Positions 1-8,586 of a stretch of DNA of 64,000 bases are shown piece after piece. A program made the translations under genes and the position numbers. Positions within the stretch are counted from its first letter, which is position 1; every line of letters starts with the position of its first letter. The stretch is from Ottowia flava (lineage in GTDB: Bacteria > Pseudomonadota > Gammaproteobacteria > Burkholderiales > Burkholderiaceae_C): NCBI RefSeq assembly GCF_042680565.1, contig NZ_JBHUEJ010000016.1, positions 124,001-188,000 of the forward strand, in the 5' to 3' direction. The notes beneath the pieces are model-generated. The model was not told the DNA's origin, made no database searches, and worked only from the letters and a program-made list of their open reading frames with translations.

Positions 1-728
1 ATCGCCGCCACGCCCTCCTTGAAGTCCTCGGTGGCGTACTGGACCTGCTGGATGACCAGTTCGCGCTCGTTGGCCTTGCGCACGCGCTCCGCGAGGCCCA
101 GGCGCAAGGTTTCGCGCGTGCTCTCGACCGCCAGCGGCGCGGAAACGGCGATGTCCGCCGCCAGATCCAAAGCCCGTTCACGCACCTGATCGAGCGGTGC
201 GAGCACGTCCGCCAGGCCGATGCGCACGGCCTCCTCGCCATCCACGCGCCGCCCCGTGTAGAACAGTTGCGCCGCCTGTTGCTCGCCGATCAGGCGAGGC
301 AGCGTGACGCTCAAGCCAAAACCCGGATGGAAACCGAGGCGGTTGAAGTTGGCACTGAAGCGCCCCTCAGGGCAAGACACGCGAAAGTCCGCCGCCACCG
401 CGAGGCCCAGGCCTGCGCCGACCGCAGCCCCCTGTACCGCTGCCACGATCGGCTTGCGGGTAGCGAACAGGCGCATCGCCTGCGTGTAGAAGCGCGCGGT
501 GTCGCGCGCGGCGCCGTCGCCGGCACCGCTGAAATCGGCCCCGGCGCTGAAGACCTTGCCGCTGGCCGCCAGCACGATGGCGCGGCAGCGGTCATCGCCG
601 TCCAGGCGCTCCAGCGCTTCGGCCAATTCGGTCAGCCCATCGACGTTCAGGTGGTTGTGCGGCGGCCGGTTCAGCTCCAGAAGGGCGACGAAGGGGCGAA
701 GACCGTGCGCCTCGGCAACCTGGCTCAC
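1..728 (-). CDS. Enoyl-CoA hydratase/isomerase family protein (3' end outside window)
   Basis: Crotonase-fold enzyme, expected to hydrate or isomerise an acyl-CoA. Reading the minus strand from 728 gives a continuous frame with crotonase hallmarks: an early LELNRPPHNHLN segment, the oxyanion-hole region AASGKVFSAGADF, and the second region VQGAAVGAGLGLAVAADFR. The start is GTG at 728-726. It overlaps the stop of the upstream receptor gene as GTGA and has a GGAGG Shine-Dalgarno six bases before it, so the two genes are translationally coupled. About 242 codons are visible and the C-terminus runs off the left edge. It is the last visible gene of a four-gene minus-strand operon. The family is certain; the substrate is not known. 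Confidence 0.85.
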   Translation of the reverse strand, partial: MSQVAEAHGLRPFVALLELNRPPHNHLNVDGLTELAEALERLDGDDRCRAIVLAASGKVFSAGADFSGAGDGAARDTARFYTQAMRLFATRKPIVAAVQGAAVGAGLGLAVAADFRVSCPEGRFSANFNRLGFHPGFGLSVTLPRLIGEQQAAQLFYTGRRVDGEEAVRIGLADVLAPLDQVRERALDLAADIAVSAPLAVESTRETLRLGLAERVRKANERELVIQQVQYATEDFKEGVAA

Positions 729-1693
729 TGGACCTCCAGCTTGGCAATGGCGACGTACTTCGGCCACTTGGCCCTTTCGGTGCGCTCGAAGTTCGCGAGC
801 TCTGCCAGGCTGACCTTGTGCGGCGTGAAGCCAAACCCTTCCAGCCGCGACTTGATCGGGTCGGTGGTCACCGCCTCGTTGATGAGATCGTTCAACTGCT
901 GTTGAATGGCGACCGGCGTGCCTGCGGGCACCGCGACGCCGAGAAAGCCCGCGCTGACGTCGAAATCGGGGTACGTTTCCCGCACCAGCGGCACCTGCGG
1001 AAACCGCTTGAGCCGTTCGCCGCTGTGCACGGCCAGCGCGCGCAACTGCCCCGACGCGACGAACGCATCGCCCTGAACGGTGTCGGTGAACACCACCTGG
1101 AGCTGACCGGCCATCAGCTCCGTCATGGCCTGACCCACCTGCTTGTAGGGAACGCCGGTCATGGTGATGCCGGCGGTGGCCGCAAACATCGCGGACGAGA
1201 CGCTCGAGGTGGCGTTGAAGTACCCGTAGTTCAGCTTGCCAGGCTCCGCCTTGGCCGCCTGAACGAACTCCGCCACCGTCTTGTAGAGCGAGCTGGGGTT
1301 GACGAGCAGGTAGAACGAACCCTGTCCAAAGCTGCCGACCAGGCGGAAGTCCTTGCCCGGGTCGTAGGGCAGCTTCTTGAACAAGCTGGGGTTGGCCAGG
1401 TGGGTGGACGTGGTGGCCAGCAGCAGCACCGTGCCATCCGCAGGCCCCTTGCGAGCGGCTTCCACGCCGATGATGCCGTTGGCACCAGGGCGGTTGTCCA
1501 CCGTCACCGGGCGGCCTGTTTTCTTCGTGAGCCATTCCCCCAGCATGCGCGCGGAGATGTCGCCCGAGCCCCCGGGGCCAAACGGCACGATGATCTGGAT
1601 GGGTTTTCCTTCCGCCCAGGCTGGCGTTCCTGCGGCCAGCGTGGCCCCGAATGCAGCGCCGCAGCGCAGCAGTTGACGACGATTCATAGGCAT
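725..1693 (-). CDS. Bug/TctC-family periplasmic solute-binding protein
   Basis: Extracytoplasmic receptor of the tripartite tricarboxylate (Bug) family, 322 residues, the usual length. The N-terminus carries an RRQLL twin-arginine-like signal ending near PAWA. The mature start KPIQIIVPFGPGGSGDISAR is the characteristic Bug motif (VPFxPGGxxD), and the next conserved segment, VDNRPGANG, is also present. No TctA or TctB membrane partners lie nearby, which is normal for the very expanded orphan Bug receptors of Burkholderiales. It sits inside an operon with a CoA-transferase and two enoyl-CoA hydratases, so it probably binds the carboxylic acid that those enzymes then activate and degrade (inference). 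Confidence 0.9.
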   Translation of the reverse strand: MPMNRRQLLRCGAAFGATLAAGTPAWAEGKPIQIIVPFGPGGSGDISARMLGEWLTKKTGRPVTVDNRPGANGIIGVEAARKGPADGTVLLLATTSTHLANPSLFKKLPYDPGKDFRLVGSFGQGSFYLLVNPSSLYKTVAEFVQAAKAEPGKLNYGYFNATSSVSSAMFAATAGITMTGVPYKQVGQAMTELMAGQLQVVFTDTVQGDAFVASGQLRALAVHSGERLKRFPQVPLVRETYPDFDVSAGFLGVAVPAGTPVAIQQQLNDLINEAVTTDPIKSRLEGFGFTPHKVSLAELANFERTERAKWPKYVAIAKLEVQ

Positions 1694-1705
1694 CTTGATG
1701 TCTCC

Positions 1706-2860
1706 TTAGGATGAGGTTTCACGGTTCCAGAGTTCGGCGTTGTGCTCGCCCAGCCCGGGCGCCCGACCTTTCACGGGCGGACGCACGCCATCGAACGACA
1801 CGGGCAGCCCGACCACCTTGAGGTCCACTTCCGGCAGCGTGTGAAGGATGTCGATGGCGGCGGTCTGCGGATCGGCAAGCACCTGCTCGAAGTCCTGGAT
1901 CGGCGCGCAGGGAATACCCACCGCTTCGAGCGCCTCGATCCAGTGCTGCGAGGGCTGCGTCAAGAAGATCGCCTCAAGTTCGGGCAGCAGAGCGGCCTTG
2001 TGCTTCACACGCGAAGCATTGCTCGCATACCGCTCGTCCGCCACCCAGTCCGGGCGCCCCACGACGCGCGCCAGCTTGGCGAACAGGCGGTCGTTGGCGG
2101 CGGCCACCACCACTTCGCCGTCCTGCGTCGACAGCGCCTGAAACACCACCACGTTCGGGTTGCCGCTGCGGTGCCGCTCGGGCTGGCGACCGGTCGCGTG
2201 GTAGCCCGCCATCATGACCTGGAGCCAACCCAGCGCGGTCTCGAACAGCGAGGTATCCACGGTGCCGCCCAGCCCCGTCTCCTTGCGCCGGTACAGCGCC
2301 GCGAGGCAGCCCAAGGCGGCCCAGATACCCGTGCCCAGATCAAGCACCTGCATGCCAACACGCGTGGAGGGACCATCCTGCGTTCCGTTCACACTGAACA
2401 TGCCGGAGAACGCCTGCACCATGGGTTCGTACCCGGGACTCAGGTGGCGCGGCCCTGTGTGACCGAAGGCCCAAAGTGAGCAGTAGATCAGTTTCGGGTG
2501 CTGCGCACAGACCTCTTTCGCGCCCAACCCCAACTCTTCCAGCGAGCCCGGCCGCATGTTCTGGATCAGGACGTCGCATTCGCCGAGATAGGCCTTCAGC
2601 CTGGCGAGATGCTCCGGGTTCTTCAGGTCGGCGGTGACGCTGCGCTTGCCGTGGTTCATGGCCTGGAACGTCGTCGCCGTTCCGCGCCAGAAAGGCGGCC
2701 CCCAGCCGCGCGCGTCGTCGCCGGTTTCGGGGCGCTCGATCTTCACAACATCGGCGCCCAGCGAAGACAGGATCTCGCTGGCGTACGGCCCGGCGATGTT
2801 CTGCCCGATCTCCAGCACCTTGATGCCCGCCAGCGGAAGGGATGAAAGGTTCACGCTCAT
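1706..2860 (-). CDS. CaiB/BaiF family class III CoA-transferase
   Basis: Transfers CoA between a CoA donor and a carboxylic acid, activating the acid for degradation. The protein is 384 residues from the ATG at 2860, typical for the family. Family signatures are the N-terminal GIKVLEIGQNIAGPYASEIL, the LGADVVKIE strand, and the LDLGTG segment whose Asp (about residue 174) is the likely catalytic residue that forms the aspartyl-CoA anhydride. An in-frame upstream extension to 2944 overlaps the preceding hydratase gene, so the start just after that gene's stop (5-bp gap) is preferred. Operon context points to a catabolic route for an unidentified acid. Confidence 0.9.
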   Translation of the reverse strand: MSVNLSSLPLAGIKVLEIGQNIAGPYASEILSSLGADVVKIERPETGDDARGWGPPFWRGTATTFQAMNHGKRSVTADLKNPEHLARLKAYLGECDVLIQNMRPGSLEELGLGAKEVCAQHPKLIYCSLWAFGHTGPRHLSPGYEPMVQAFSGMFSVNGTQDGPSTRVGMQVLDLGTGIWAALGCLAALYRRKETGLGGTVDTSLFETALGWLQVMMAGYHATGRQPERHRSGNPNVVVFQALSTQDGEVVVAAANDRLFAKLARVVGRPDWVADERYASNASRVKHKAALLPELEAIFLTQPSQHWIEALEAVGIPCAPIQDFEQVLADPQTAAIDILHTLPEVDLKVVGLPVSFDGVRPPVKGRAPGLGEHNAELWNRETSS

Positions 2861-2865
2861 CTTTT

Positions 2866-3657
2866 TCAACGTCCTGTGAATCGGGGGGCGCGCTTTTCGA
2901 GGAAATGCGCCACCCCTTCCTTGAAATCCTCGGTGCCGCGGCATGCCGCCACCGCGGCGTCCGCGGCGCGCGTGGCCTGTCCCAAGGTCTGGTAGCGCGC
3001 CTCCAGCAGCTGCCGTTTCATCACCCGCACCGAACGCGGAGAGGAAAGCTGCGCAATGTCACGCGCCTGGGCCTGCACATGCTCCAGAAAGCCATCCGCC
3101 GGCAATGCCCGCGCAAGGCCGAGCTGGTCGGCCTCGGCGCCCAGGAAGGTTCGCCCCGTGAAGAGCAGATCGGCACAGGCCATCGGTCCGACGAGCCGGG
3201 GCAGCAGCCACGCGATGCCGTGCTCCGCGGCGAGCCCGCGTCTGGCGTAGGGGAAGCTCAGCTTGGCGTCCGCGACGACGTAGCGGAGATCGCAAAACAA
3301 GGCCAGGCAAAGGCCAACGCCCGACGCGGGGCCGTTGATGGCGGCGATCAAGGGCTTGTCGATGTCCCAGAAATAGCCGTACCGCTGCTGGCTGTCGTCG
3401 TCGCTGGCTTCTTGCGTCGCTGCTGGGCTGGCCGGCGCACGCTGGAGCACCTCCATGTCCATGCCGGCACAGAAAGCCCGCCCCGCGCCGGTCAGGACGA
3501 TGCAGCGCACCGACTCGTCGGCCTGCGCCGCCCTCAGCGCATCGCGAAGTTCCCGCTCCAGGGTGGGGGTCCACGCATTGAGGCGCTCCGGCCTGTTGAA
3601 GACCAGGGTGGCGACGCCCTGGTCCGACATGTACCTCAGTTCCTCGTAGGCATTCAT
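2866..3657 (-). CDS. Enoyl-CoA hydratase/isomerase family protein
   Basis: Second crotonase-family enzyme of the operon, 263 residues, and the first gene in the transcript. Oxyanion-hole motifs are visible: LTGAGRAFCAGMDMEVL in the first half and INGPASGVGLCLALFCDLR in the second, and the C-terminus contains the usual KRQLLEARYQ helix. The ATG at 3657 is chosen because a GGAGAC ribosome site precedes it and homology begins there; the longer reading (to 3714) runs into the regulatory region. It lies divergent from an IclR regulator and is probably controlled by it. Having two crotonases suggests hydration and isomerisation steps on the same CoA-thioester pathway. Confidence 0.9.
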   Translation of the reverse strand: MNAYEELRYMSDQGVATLVFNRPERLNAWTPTLERELRDALRAAQADESVRCIVLTGAGRAFCAGMDMEVLQRAPASPAATQEASDDDSQQRYGYFWDIDKPLIAAINGPASGVGLCLALFCDLRYVVADAKLSFPYARRGLAAEHGIAWLLPRLVGPMACADLLFTGRTFLGAEADQLGLARALPADGFLEHVQAQARDIAQLSSPRSVRVMKRQLLEARYQTLGQATRAADAAVAACRGTEDFKEGVAHFLEKRAPRFTGR

Positions 3658-3712
3658 GCTTGTCTCCGTTGGGAGAAAGTGTTCCGTGAAGGCCAAATCG
3701 AGGCAATATGGC

Positions 3713-3731
3713 AATTTCGATGTGCGAAATT
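3713..3731. promoter_or_regulatory. Palindromic operator between hydratase operon and iclR
   Basis: Perfect inverted repeat with 7-bp arms AATTTCG and CGAAATT separated by five bases. It sits 6 bp before the IclR-family ATG and about 56 bp upstream of the divergent hydratase start. IclR-family proteins bind such palindromes, so it is the likely operator controlling both directions. Confidence 0.6.
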
Positions 3732-3737
3732 ACGTAG

Positions 3738-4559
3738 ATGACCAAACCACGCCACGCTTCGACGCGCACCACCACGAGAACCACTGGCCAGTTCGTGCGG
3801 ACAACGAGCGGAAGCCGGTCGCTTGAGCGCGGGCTTTCTCTGCTTCGGGCTTTTCGCCTGGGCACGGGCGTGCTGACGAACGCGGAGCTCGCGGCCCGAA
3901 CGGCGCTGCCGCGGCCGACGGTCAGCCGGCTGACGCGGTCCCTGGTGGATGCGGGCTTTCTGGTGTACGACCTGGACGAACAGGGTTACCGGCTCGGCGT
4001 CGTCGTGCAGAGCCTCGCGCTGGCCCACCGCTCGTCCCAGAGCGCGCTCGATCTGGCGCTGCCGCTCATGCGTGGCCTCGCCGAAGGTCGGCGCATCAAC
4101 GTCGGCCTGGCCATTGCCGACCAGACGGACATGGTCTACCTGGACTCGGTCCGTTGGAGCCGAATGGGCTTGTTCCGTCGGCTCGTTCCGGGTTCACGCA
4201 TTCCCATCGCGATCACCTCGCTGGGCCGCGCGCACCTGGCCGGATTGACGGCCACGGAACGCACTGCGTTGTTGGCCCGGCTGGCGCCGGAGTACGGCGC
4301 CGATTGGCGCAGGGTGGCAGCGTCAATCCGCCAGTCTTCGGCCCAGATCAAGCGCATGGGGTACTGCTGGGCCGAATGGCAAGCGGGCTCGGTGGCGATC
4401 GCAACGCCGATGCGCGATCCAGGTGGCCAGCGGTATGCGCTCAACATCAGCCTGCCCACCTACGAAGCCGCCGCGGAACCCCTGGCGACGGAGCACGGTG
4501 CGCTGCTGATGGCACTGGCCGGCGACATCCATGCCCGCTGGCGAGAGGCCTGGTCGTAG
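3738..4559 (+). CDS. IclR-family transcriptional regulator
   Basis: 273-residue regulator with an N-terminal winged helix-turn-helix (LTNAELAARTALPRPTVSRL, about residues 45-66, then the wing DEQGYRLG) and a C-terminal IclR effector domain (LRRLVPGSRIPI-type strand and the LGRAHLAG segment). It is transcribed divergently from the hydratase/CoA-transferase operon, and a perfect palindrome lies just upstream of its start, the classic arrangement of a local catabolic regulator that also controls itself. The ligand is probably the substrate or a CoA intermediate of the neighbouring pathway (inference). No clear Shine-Dalgarno precedes the ATG. Confidence 0.9.
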   Translation: MTKPRHASTRTTTRTTGQFVRTTSGSRSLERGLSLLRAFRLGTGVLTNAELAARTALPRPTVSRLTRSLVDAGFLVYDLDEQGYRLGVVVQSLALAHRSSQSALDLALPLMRGLAEGRRINVGLAIADQTDMVYLDSVRWSRMGLFRRLVPGSRIPIAITSLGRAHLAGLTATERTALLARLAPEYGADWRRVAASIRQSSAQIKRMGYCWAEWQAGSVAIATPMRDPGGQRYALNISLPTYEAAAEPLATEHGALLMALAGDIHARWREAWS

Positions 4560-4630
4560 CGAGCGCACACAAGTGCCGTCCGGTCGTGTAGAGCGCGACG
4601 CTGCGACGGCACCAGATGGACGATGCATAA

Positions 4631-4660
4631 GCAAACAAAAAATGAATCGTTCGCTTTTGC
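4631..4660. promoter_or_regulatory. A/T-rich imperfect inverted repeat upstream of first sulfate-binding gene
   Basis: A short AT-rich island in otherwise GC-rich DNA, with imperfect arms GCAAA(C) and (G)CTTTTGC. It resembles the stronger repeat before the second sulfate-binding gene, so both may bind the same LysR-type sulfur regulator (CysB). The assignment rests on position and resemblance only. Confidence 0.4.
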
Positions 4661-4715
4661 GGCGCGAGGGCCCAGGATTGCAGGCCTGATTCCTCTCGTT
4701 TTCAAAGGCTCGAAC

Positions 4716-5732
4716 ATGACTTTCCACCGCCGCAACGCATTGCACGCGCTGGCCGCCACCGCCCTGCTCGCCAGTGGCGCACCCGCCTTCACGCAGCCGG
4801 CGCCGGTCACGCTGCTCAACGTCAGCTACGACCCGACGCGCGAGTTCTATGTGGACTTCAACAAGGCATTTGCTGCCCATTGGAAGGCCAAGACCGGGCA
4901 GGTGGTGACCGTCAAGCAGTCGCACGGCGGCTCGGGCAAACAGGCACGCTCGATCATCGACGGGCTGGACGCCGACGTCGCCACGCTGGCGCTGGCCGGC
5001 GACACGGACGCGCTGCACACGCACGGCCAGTGGGTGCCCAAGGACTGGCAAAAGCGCCTGCCGCACAACAGCTCGCCCTACACGTCGACCATCGTGCTGG
5101 TGGTGCGCGCGGGCAACCCCAAAGGCATCAAGGACTGGGACGATCTGGTCAAGCCCGGCATCAAGGTGATCACGCCCAACCCCAAGACCAGCGGCGGCGC
5201 ACGCTGGAATTACCTGGCCGCGTGGGAATACGCCAAGCGCAAGTACGGCGGCGACGCCAAGGCCAAGGCCTTTGTGGCGCAGCTGTACCAGAACGTGCCG
5301 GTGTTGGACACGGGCGCGCGCGGCTCCACCATCACCTTCGGCCAGCGCAACCAGGGCGACGTGTTGATCGCGTGGGAGAACGAGGCCTACTTGCTGGAAA
5401 AGGAATTCGGCACCAAGTTCGACGTGGTCTACCCCAGCCTGTCGATCCTGGCCGAACCCGCCGTCACCGTGGTCGACAAGGCGGTGGACAAGAAGGGCAC
5501 GCGCGCCGTGGCCCAGGCCTACCTGGAGTACCTGTACAGCGACGAAGGCCAGGACCTGGCGGGCAAGCATTTCTACCGCCCGATCTCGGACAAGGCGATC
5601 GCCAAGTACGCCAAGCAATTTCCGAAGCTGAACCTGTTCACCATCGACCAGGCGTTCGGCGGCTGGTCAACCGCCAGCCAGCAACACTTTGCCGACGGCG
5701 CCCAGTTCGACCAGATCTACACCCAGAAGTAA
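4716..5732 (+). CDS. sbp: Sulfate ABC transporter substrate-binding protein (copy 1)
   Basis: Periplasmic sulfate receptor, 338 residues. The start chosen is the ATG at 4716, which gives a clean signal peptide (HRRNALHALAATALLASG, cleaved near AFTQ). A longer reading from 4623 adds 31 residues without signal character. Hallmarks of the Sbp/CysP family are LLNVSYDPTREFY at the mature N-terminus, SHGGSGKQARSIIDGLDADV, IKDWDDLVKPG and TSGGARWNYLAAW. It is followed by a second sbp paralogue and then cysT-cysW-cysA, so it is the first gene of a sulfate-uptake locus. The 730-bp gap before the second copy suggests separate promoters. Confidence 0.93.
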   Translation: MTFHRRNALHALAATALLASGAPAFTQPAPVTLLNVSYDPTREFYVDFNKAFAAHWKAKTGQVVTVKQSHGGSGKQARSIIDGLDADVATLALAGDTDALHTHGQWVPKDWQKRLPHNSSPYTSTIVLVVRAGNPKGIKDWDDLVKPGIKVITPNPKTSGGARWNYLAAWEYAKRKYGGDAKAKAFVAQLYQNVPVLDTGARGSTITFGQRNQGDVLIAWENEAYLLEKEFGTKFDVVYPSLSILAEPAVTVVDKAVDKKGTRAVAQAYLEYLYSDEGQDLAGKHFYRPISDKAIAKYAKQFPKLNLFTIDQAFGGWSTASQQHFADGAQFDQIYTQK

Positions 5733-6462
5733 ACCCGGGCGCACCCAGCGCCCACCTCAGGAGCCCCGCATGAGCAGCCGCAAGCCCTTTCCCGACCTCC
5801 GCACCACCGCGCGCACCCTAATCGGTGTGACCGCGCAAGCCTGGCAGGTGGAGATGGGCATGGGCTGCGGCCAGCCAACGCTCGTCCCCGGGCCACGGCG
5901 CCTGCGCAGCACCCGCGCGCGCCCTGCGGCGCGAGCGACAGCGCCGGTGGACGTCAGCGCCGGCCAGTGGCCTTACTGGCCAGCCTACCCCGGCCTGGCT
6001 GCGCACTGGCGCTGAGCGCACGTTGACACACGGGTCACCCATGCCCTTCACCCCACCGTTGACCCACTGGCACGCCGGCGAGCGCCGGCCCGGCGCCTGC
6101 GGCCAACGCGACGTCAACCCAGGCGTTGCCCGAGCAGCCGCTGTCGCCGGTCGACCCCATTCGCCCTCGCCTGCGGGGTGCGCTGCCACTTTGCACGCCA
6201 TCGGTCGCAGCGAACGGATCGCCACCCTGGCCGCAGCCCGCATCGCCGTGCTGTTGGCCGGGTGGTGGCGTTGACATCGACAGGTGGACGCGGCCGTTCG
6301 TCGGTCGCTGCCTGACGGCACGCCGCGGCGAAGCCGCGAGCGGCACGCCCGCCTGGAGCCCCTTCATACCCCAATCGATATAACAAAACAAAAACAAAGT
6401 CGTTTGTTTTTGAAGGCCCGACTTCGACAATTTCGTTTTGCTCTATCGCAAGCTGCATTTCC
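5733..6462. other. 730-bp gap between the two sulfate-binding genes
   Basis: No recognisable gene. A small plus-strand frame (5770-6015, 81 codons, preceded by AGGAG) has no family resemblance and low-complexity composition, and overlapping minus-strand frames look equally unconvincing. The right end contains the AT-rich inverted repeat that probably drives the second sbp gene. The gap may be eroded coding sequence or a long leader. Confidence 0.5.
6389..6412. promoter_or_regulatory. Perfect inverted repeat upstream of second sbp (possible CysB site)
   Basis: Perfect 10-bp arms CAAAAACAAA and TTTGTTTTTG with a GTCG spacer, about 50 bp upstream of the sbp ATG. A strictly AT-rich palindrome in GC-rich DNA before a sulfate-uptake gene suggests a regulator site, CysB being the obvious candidate. 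No experimental consensus was checked. Confidence 0.5.
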
Positions 6463-7455
6463 ATGAACAAAACCCTTCGAATCGGCCTCGGTGCCGTGGC
6501 CCTGGCCACAGCCTCCTTGGCGTCCGCGCAGACCAGCCTGCTGAACGTGTCCTACGACGTCGCGCGTGAGTTCTACAAGGACATCAACCCCGCCTTCATC
6601 GCGCACCACAAGAAGGCCACCGGCAAGGACATCAAGATCGACCAGTCGCACGCTGGCTCTAGCGCGCAGGCGCGCGCCGTCGCCGACGGGCTGGCCGCCG
6701 ACGTGGTGACGATGAACACCACCACCGACATCGACTTCCTGGCCGACAAGGGCGTGGTGGCCAAGGACTGGCGCAAGCAATTCCCCAACGGTGCGGCGCC
6801 AACCACGTCGACCATGCTGTTCCTGGTGCGCAACGGCAACCCGAAGAACATCAAGGACTGGGACGATTTGATTCGCCCCGACGTGAAGGTCGTCGTCGTC
6901 AACCCCAAGACCGGGGGCAACGGCCGGCTGGCCTACCTGGCCGCCTGGGGTCAGGTGCGCGCCGAGGGCGGCAGCGACGCGCAGGCGCTGGACTACGTGA
7001 CCAAGCTGTACAAAAACGTGCCGGTGCTGGCGCGCGGCGGGCGGGACGCAACCGGCGTGTTCCTGCAGCGCAACATCGGCGACGTGCTGATCACGTTTGA
7101 ATCGGAAGTGGTGTCGGTCGACAACGAGTTCGGCAAGGGCAAGGTCGACGCGATTCACCCCAGCGCCAGCATCGTGGCCGAAAACCCGGTGGCCGTCGTC
7201 GAACGCACCGTGGCCAAGAAGGGCACGGCCGCCGACGCCAAGGCCTACCTCGACTTCCTGTACACGCCCGAAGCGCAGGAGATCGCGGCCAAGCACAACA
7301 TCCGCCCGCGCAACGAAGCGATCTTGAAGAAGTACCCGCAGTTCAAGCCGCTGAAGCTGTTCACGGTGGACCAGTATTTCGGCTCGCTGGCCGAGGCGCA
7401 GAAGGTGCACTTCAACGACGGCGGGCAGTTCGACAAGTTGTATAGCGGGAAGTGA
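6463..7455 (+). CDS. sbp: Sulfate ABC transporter substrate-binding protein (copy 2)
   Basis: Second periplasmic sulfate receptor, 330 residues, clearly paralogous to the upstream gene: it shares SLLNVSYDVAREFYKDIN, the SHAGSSAQARAVADGLAADV strand, IKDWDDLIRPDVKV and the C-terminal FTVDQYFG segment. The signal peptide MNKTLRIGLGAVALATASLASA is cleaved before QTSLLN. The start ATG at 6463 is supported by the signal. It is followed 252 bp later by the permease genes. Keeping two receptors for one permease/ATPase set usually widens affinity or substrate range (sulfate, thiosulfate); which copy prefers which anion cannot be read from the sequence. Confidence 0.93.
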   Translation: MNKTLRIGLGAVALATASLASAQTSLLNVSYDVAREFYKDINPAFIAHHKKATGKDIKIDQSHAGSSAQARAVADGLAADVVTMNTTTDIDFLADKGVVAKDWRKQFPNGAAPTTSTMLFLVRNGNPKNIKDWDDLIRPDVKVVVVNPKTGGNGRLAYLAAWGQVRAEGGSDAQALDYVTKLYKNVPVLARGGRDATGVFLQRNIGDVLITFESEVVSVDNEFGKGKVDAIHPSASIVAENPVAVVERTVAKKGTAADAKAYLDFLYTPEAQEIAAKHNIRPRNEAILKKYPQFKPLKLFTVDQYFGSLAEAQKVHFNDGGQFDKLYSGK

Positions 7456-7580
7456 TTCCCCCCCTGAGGCGCTGACGCGCCTTCCCCCCGCTCTCTTCGC
7501 GCTGCGCGCTGCGGGCGGGGGGACGCCGCCAGCGCCGCGGGAGCGGCCCTTGCGCAGCGGCTGCTGGGGTGGGTTGCGCT
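7456..7580. repeat. GC-rich intergenic repeat-like segment with hairpin
   Basis: Begins with a run of C, then the perfect stem AGGCGC-TGAC-GCGCCT, a second C run, and a matching G run (GGGGGG) 50 bp later, so the whole segment can fold into a long C/G hairpin. It looks like a second family of Comamonadaceae intergenic repeats and could attenuate transcription between sbp and cysT. Confidence 0.4.
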
Positions 7581-7649
7581 GGCTCGACATGCAGTGGGCT
7601 TTGGCCGCTGTTGTCGGGCTCACATGAACGGCCCACCTTTAACCGAATT

Positions 7650-7708
7650 CAAAGCCAAATCGGCCTCCAGCCCTACGCCCACTTGCGCAGCCAGCTATCA
7701 AATTGATA
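7650..7708 (-). repeat. Dispersed Comamonadaceae-type repeat, copy 1
   Basis: Inverted copy of the ~60-bp repeat (on the minus strand: GATAGCTGGCTGCGCAAGTG followed by GTAGGGCTGGAGGCCGATTT). It runs directly up to the cysT ATG, leaving that gene without a normal Shine-Dalgarno. Confidence 0.75.
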
Positions 7709-8586
7709 TGAGCACCGCGATTCTTTCTTCACCCGGCATTGCGCCGCCGCCGCGTCGGCGCGCGGCGCGGCGCGTGTTGCCGGGCTTCAACCTGACGCTG
7801 GGCTACACGCTGCTGTACCTGGGCCTGATCGTGCTGATCCCGCTGTCGGCGCTGGTGTTCAAGACGCTGTCGATGAGCTGGGCGGACTTCTGGGCCGCCA
7901 TCAGCGCGCCGCGCGTGCTGGCCTCGTTCCGGCTGACGTTCGGCGCCTCGCTGATCGCGGCGCTGGTCAACGTGGTGTTCGGCCTGCTGATCGCCTGGGT
8001 GCTGGTGCGCTACCAATTTCCAGGCAAGAAAATCGCCGACGCACTGGTCGATTTGCCCTTTGCGCTGCCCACCGCCGTGGCGGGCATTGCGCTGACCGCC
8101 ATCCTGGCCGGCAACGGCTGGATCGGCCAGTATCTGGAGCCGCTGGGGATCGAACTGGCCTTCAAGCCCGCGGGCATCGTCGTCGCGCTGATCTTCATCG
8201 GTCTGCCCTTCGTCGTGCGCACGGTGCAACCGGTGCTGGAAGACACCGAGAAAGAACTGGAAGAGGCCGCCGCCTGCCTGGGCGCCACGCGCTGGCAGAC
8301 CTTTTGGCGCGTGATCTTTCCGGCCATCGCGCCGGCGCTGCTGACGGGCTTTGCCATGGCGTTTGCGCGGGCGGTGGGCGAATACGGCTCGGTCATCTTC
8401 ATCGCCGGCAACATGCCGATGGTCAGCGAGATCACGCCGTTGATCATCATCGGCAAGCTGGAGCAGTACGACTACGCCGGCGCCACCGCGGTCGCGTCGG
8501 TGATGCTGCTGATTTCCTTCATCCTGCTGCTGATCATCAACGGCCTGCAGGCTTGGGGCCGACGCCGCTACGGAGGTGCCGCATGA
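7708..8586 (+). CDS. cysT: Sulfate ABC transporter permease CysT (CysU)
   Basis: Inner-membrane permease of the sulfate/thiosulfate importer, 292 residues with six hydrophobic segments. The cytoplasmic EAA loop that docks to CysA is visible (EEAAACLGATRWQTFWRV, near residue 186), as is the binding-protein-dependent transport fold from LASFRLTFGASL onward. The ATG at 7708 is chosen because the protein then starts with a short hydrophilic tail before the first helix; a longer frame upstream encodes only the dispersed repeat. Its stop overlaps the cysW start (ATGA), so cysT and cysW are co-translated. Confidence 0.93.
   Translation: MSTAILSSPGIAPPPRRRAARRVLPGFNLTLGYTLLYLGLIVLIPLSALVFKTLSMSWADFWAAISAPRVLASFRLTFGASLIAALVNVVFGLLIAWVLVRYQFPGKKIADALVDLPFALPTAVAGIALTAILAGNGWIGQYLEPLGIELAFKPAGIVVALIFIGLPFVVRTVQPVLEDTEKELEEAAACLGATRWQTFWRVIFPAIAPALLTGFAMAFARAVGEYGSVIFIAGNMPMVSEITPLIIIGKLEQYDYAGATAVASVMLLISFILLLIINGLQAWGRRRYGGAA

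Noticed and set aside
5770..6015. 81-codon frame with an AGGAG site between the two sbp genes
   Set aside because: Low-complexity, no family resemblance, and equally long frames exist on the other strand; not called as a gene.
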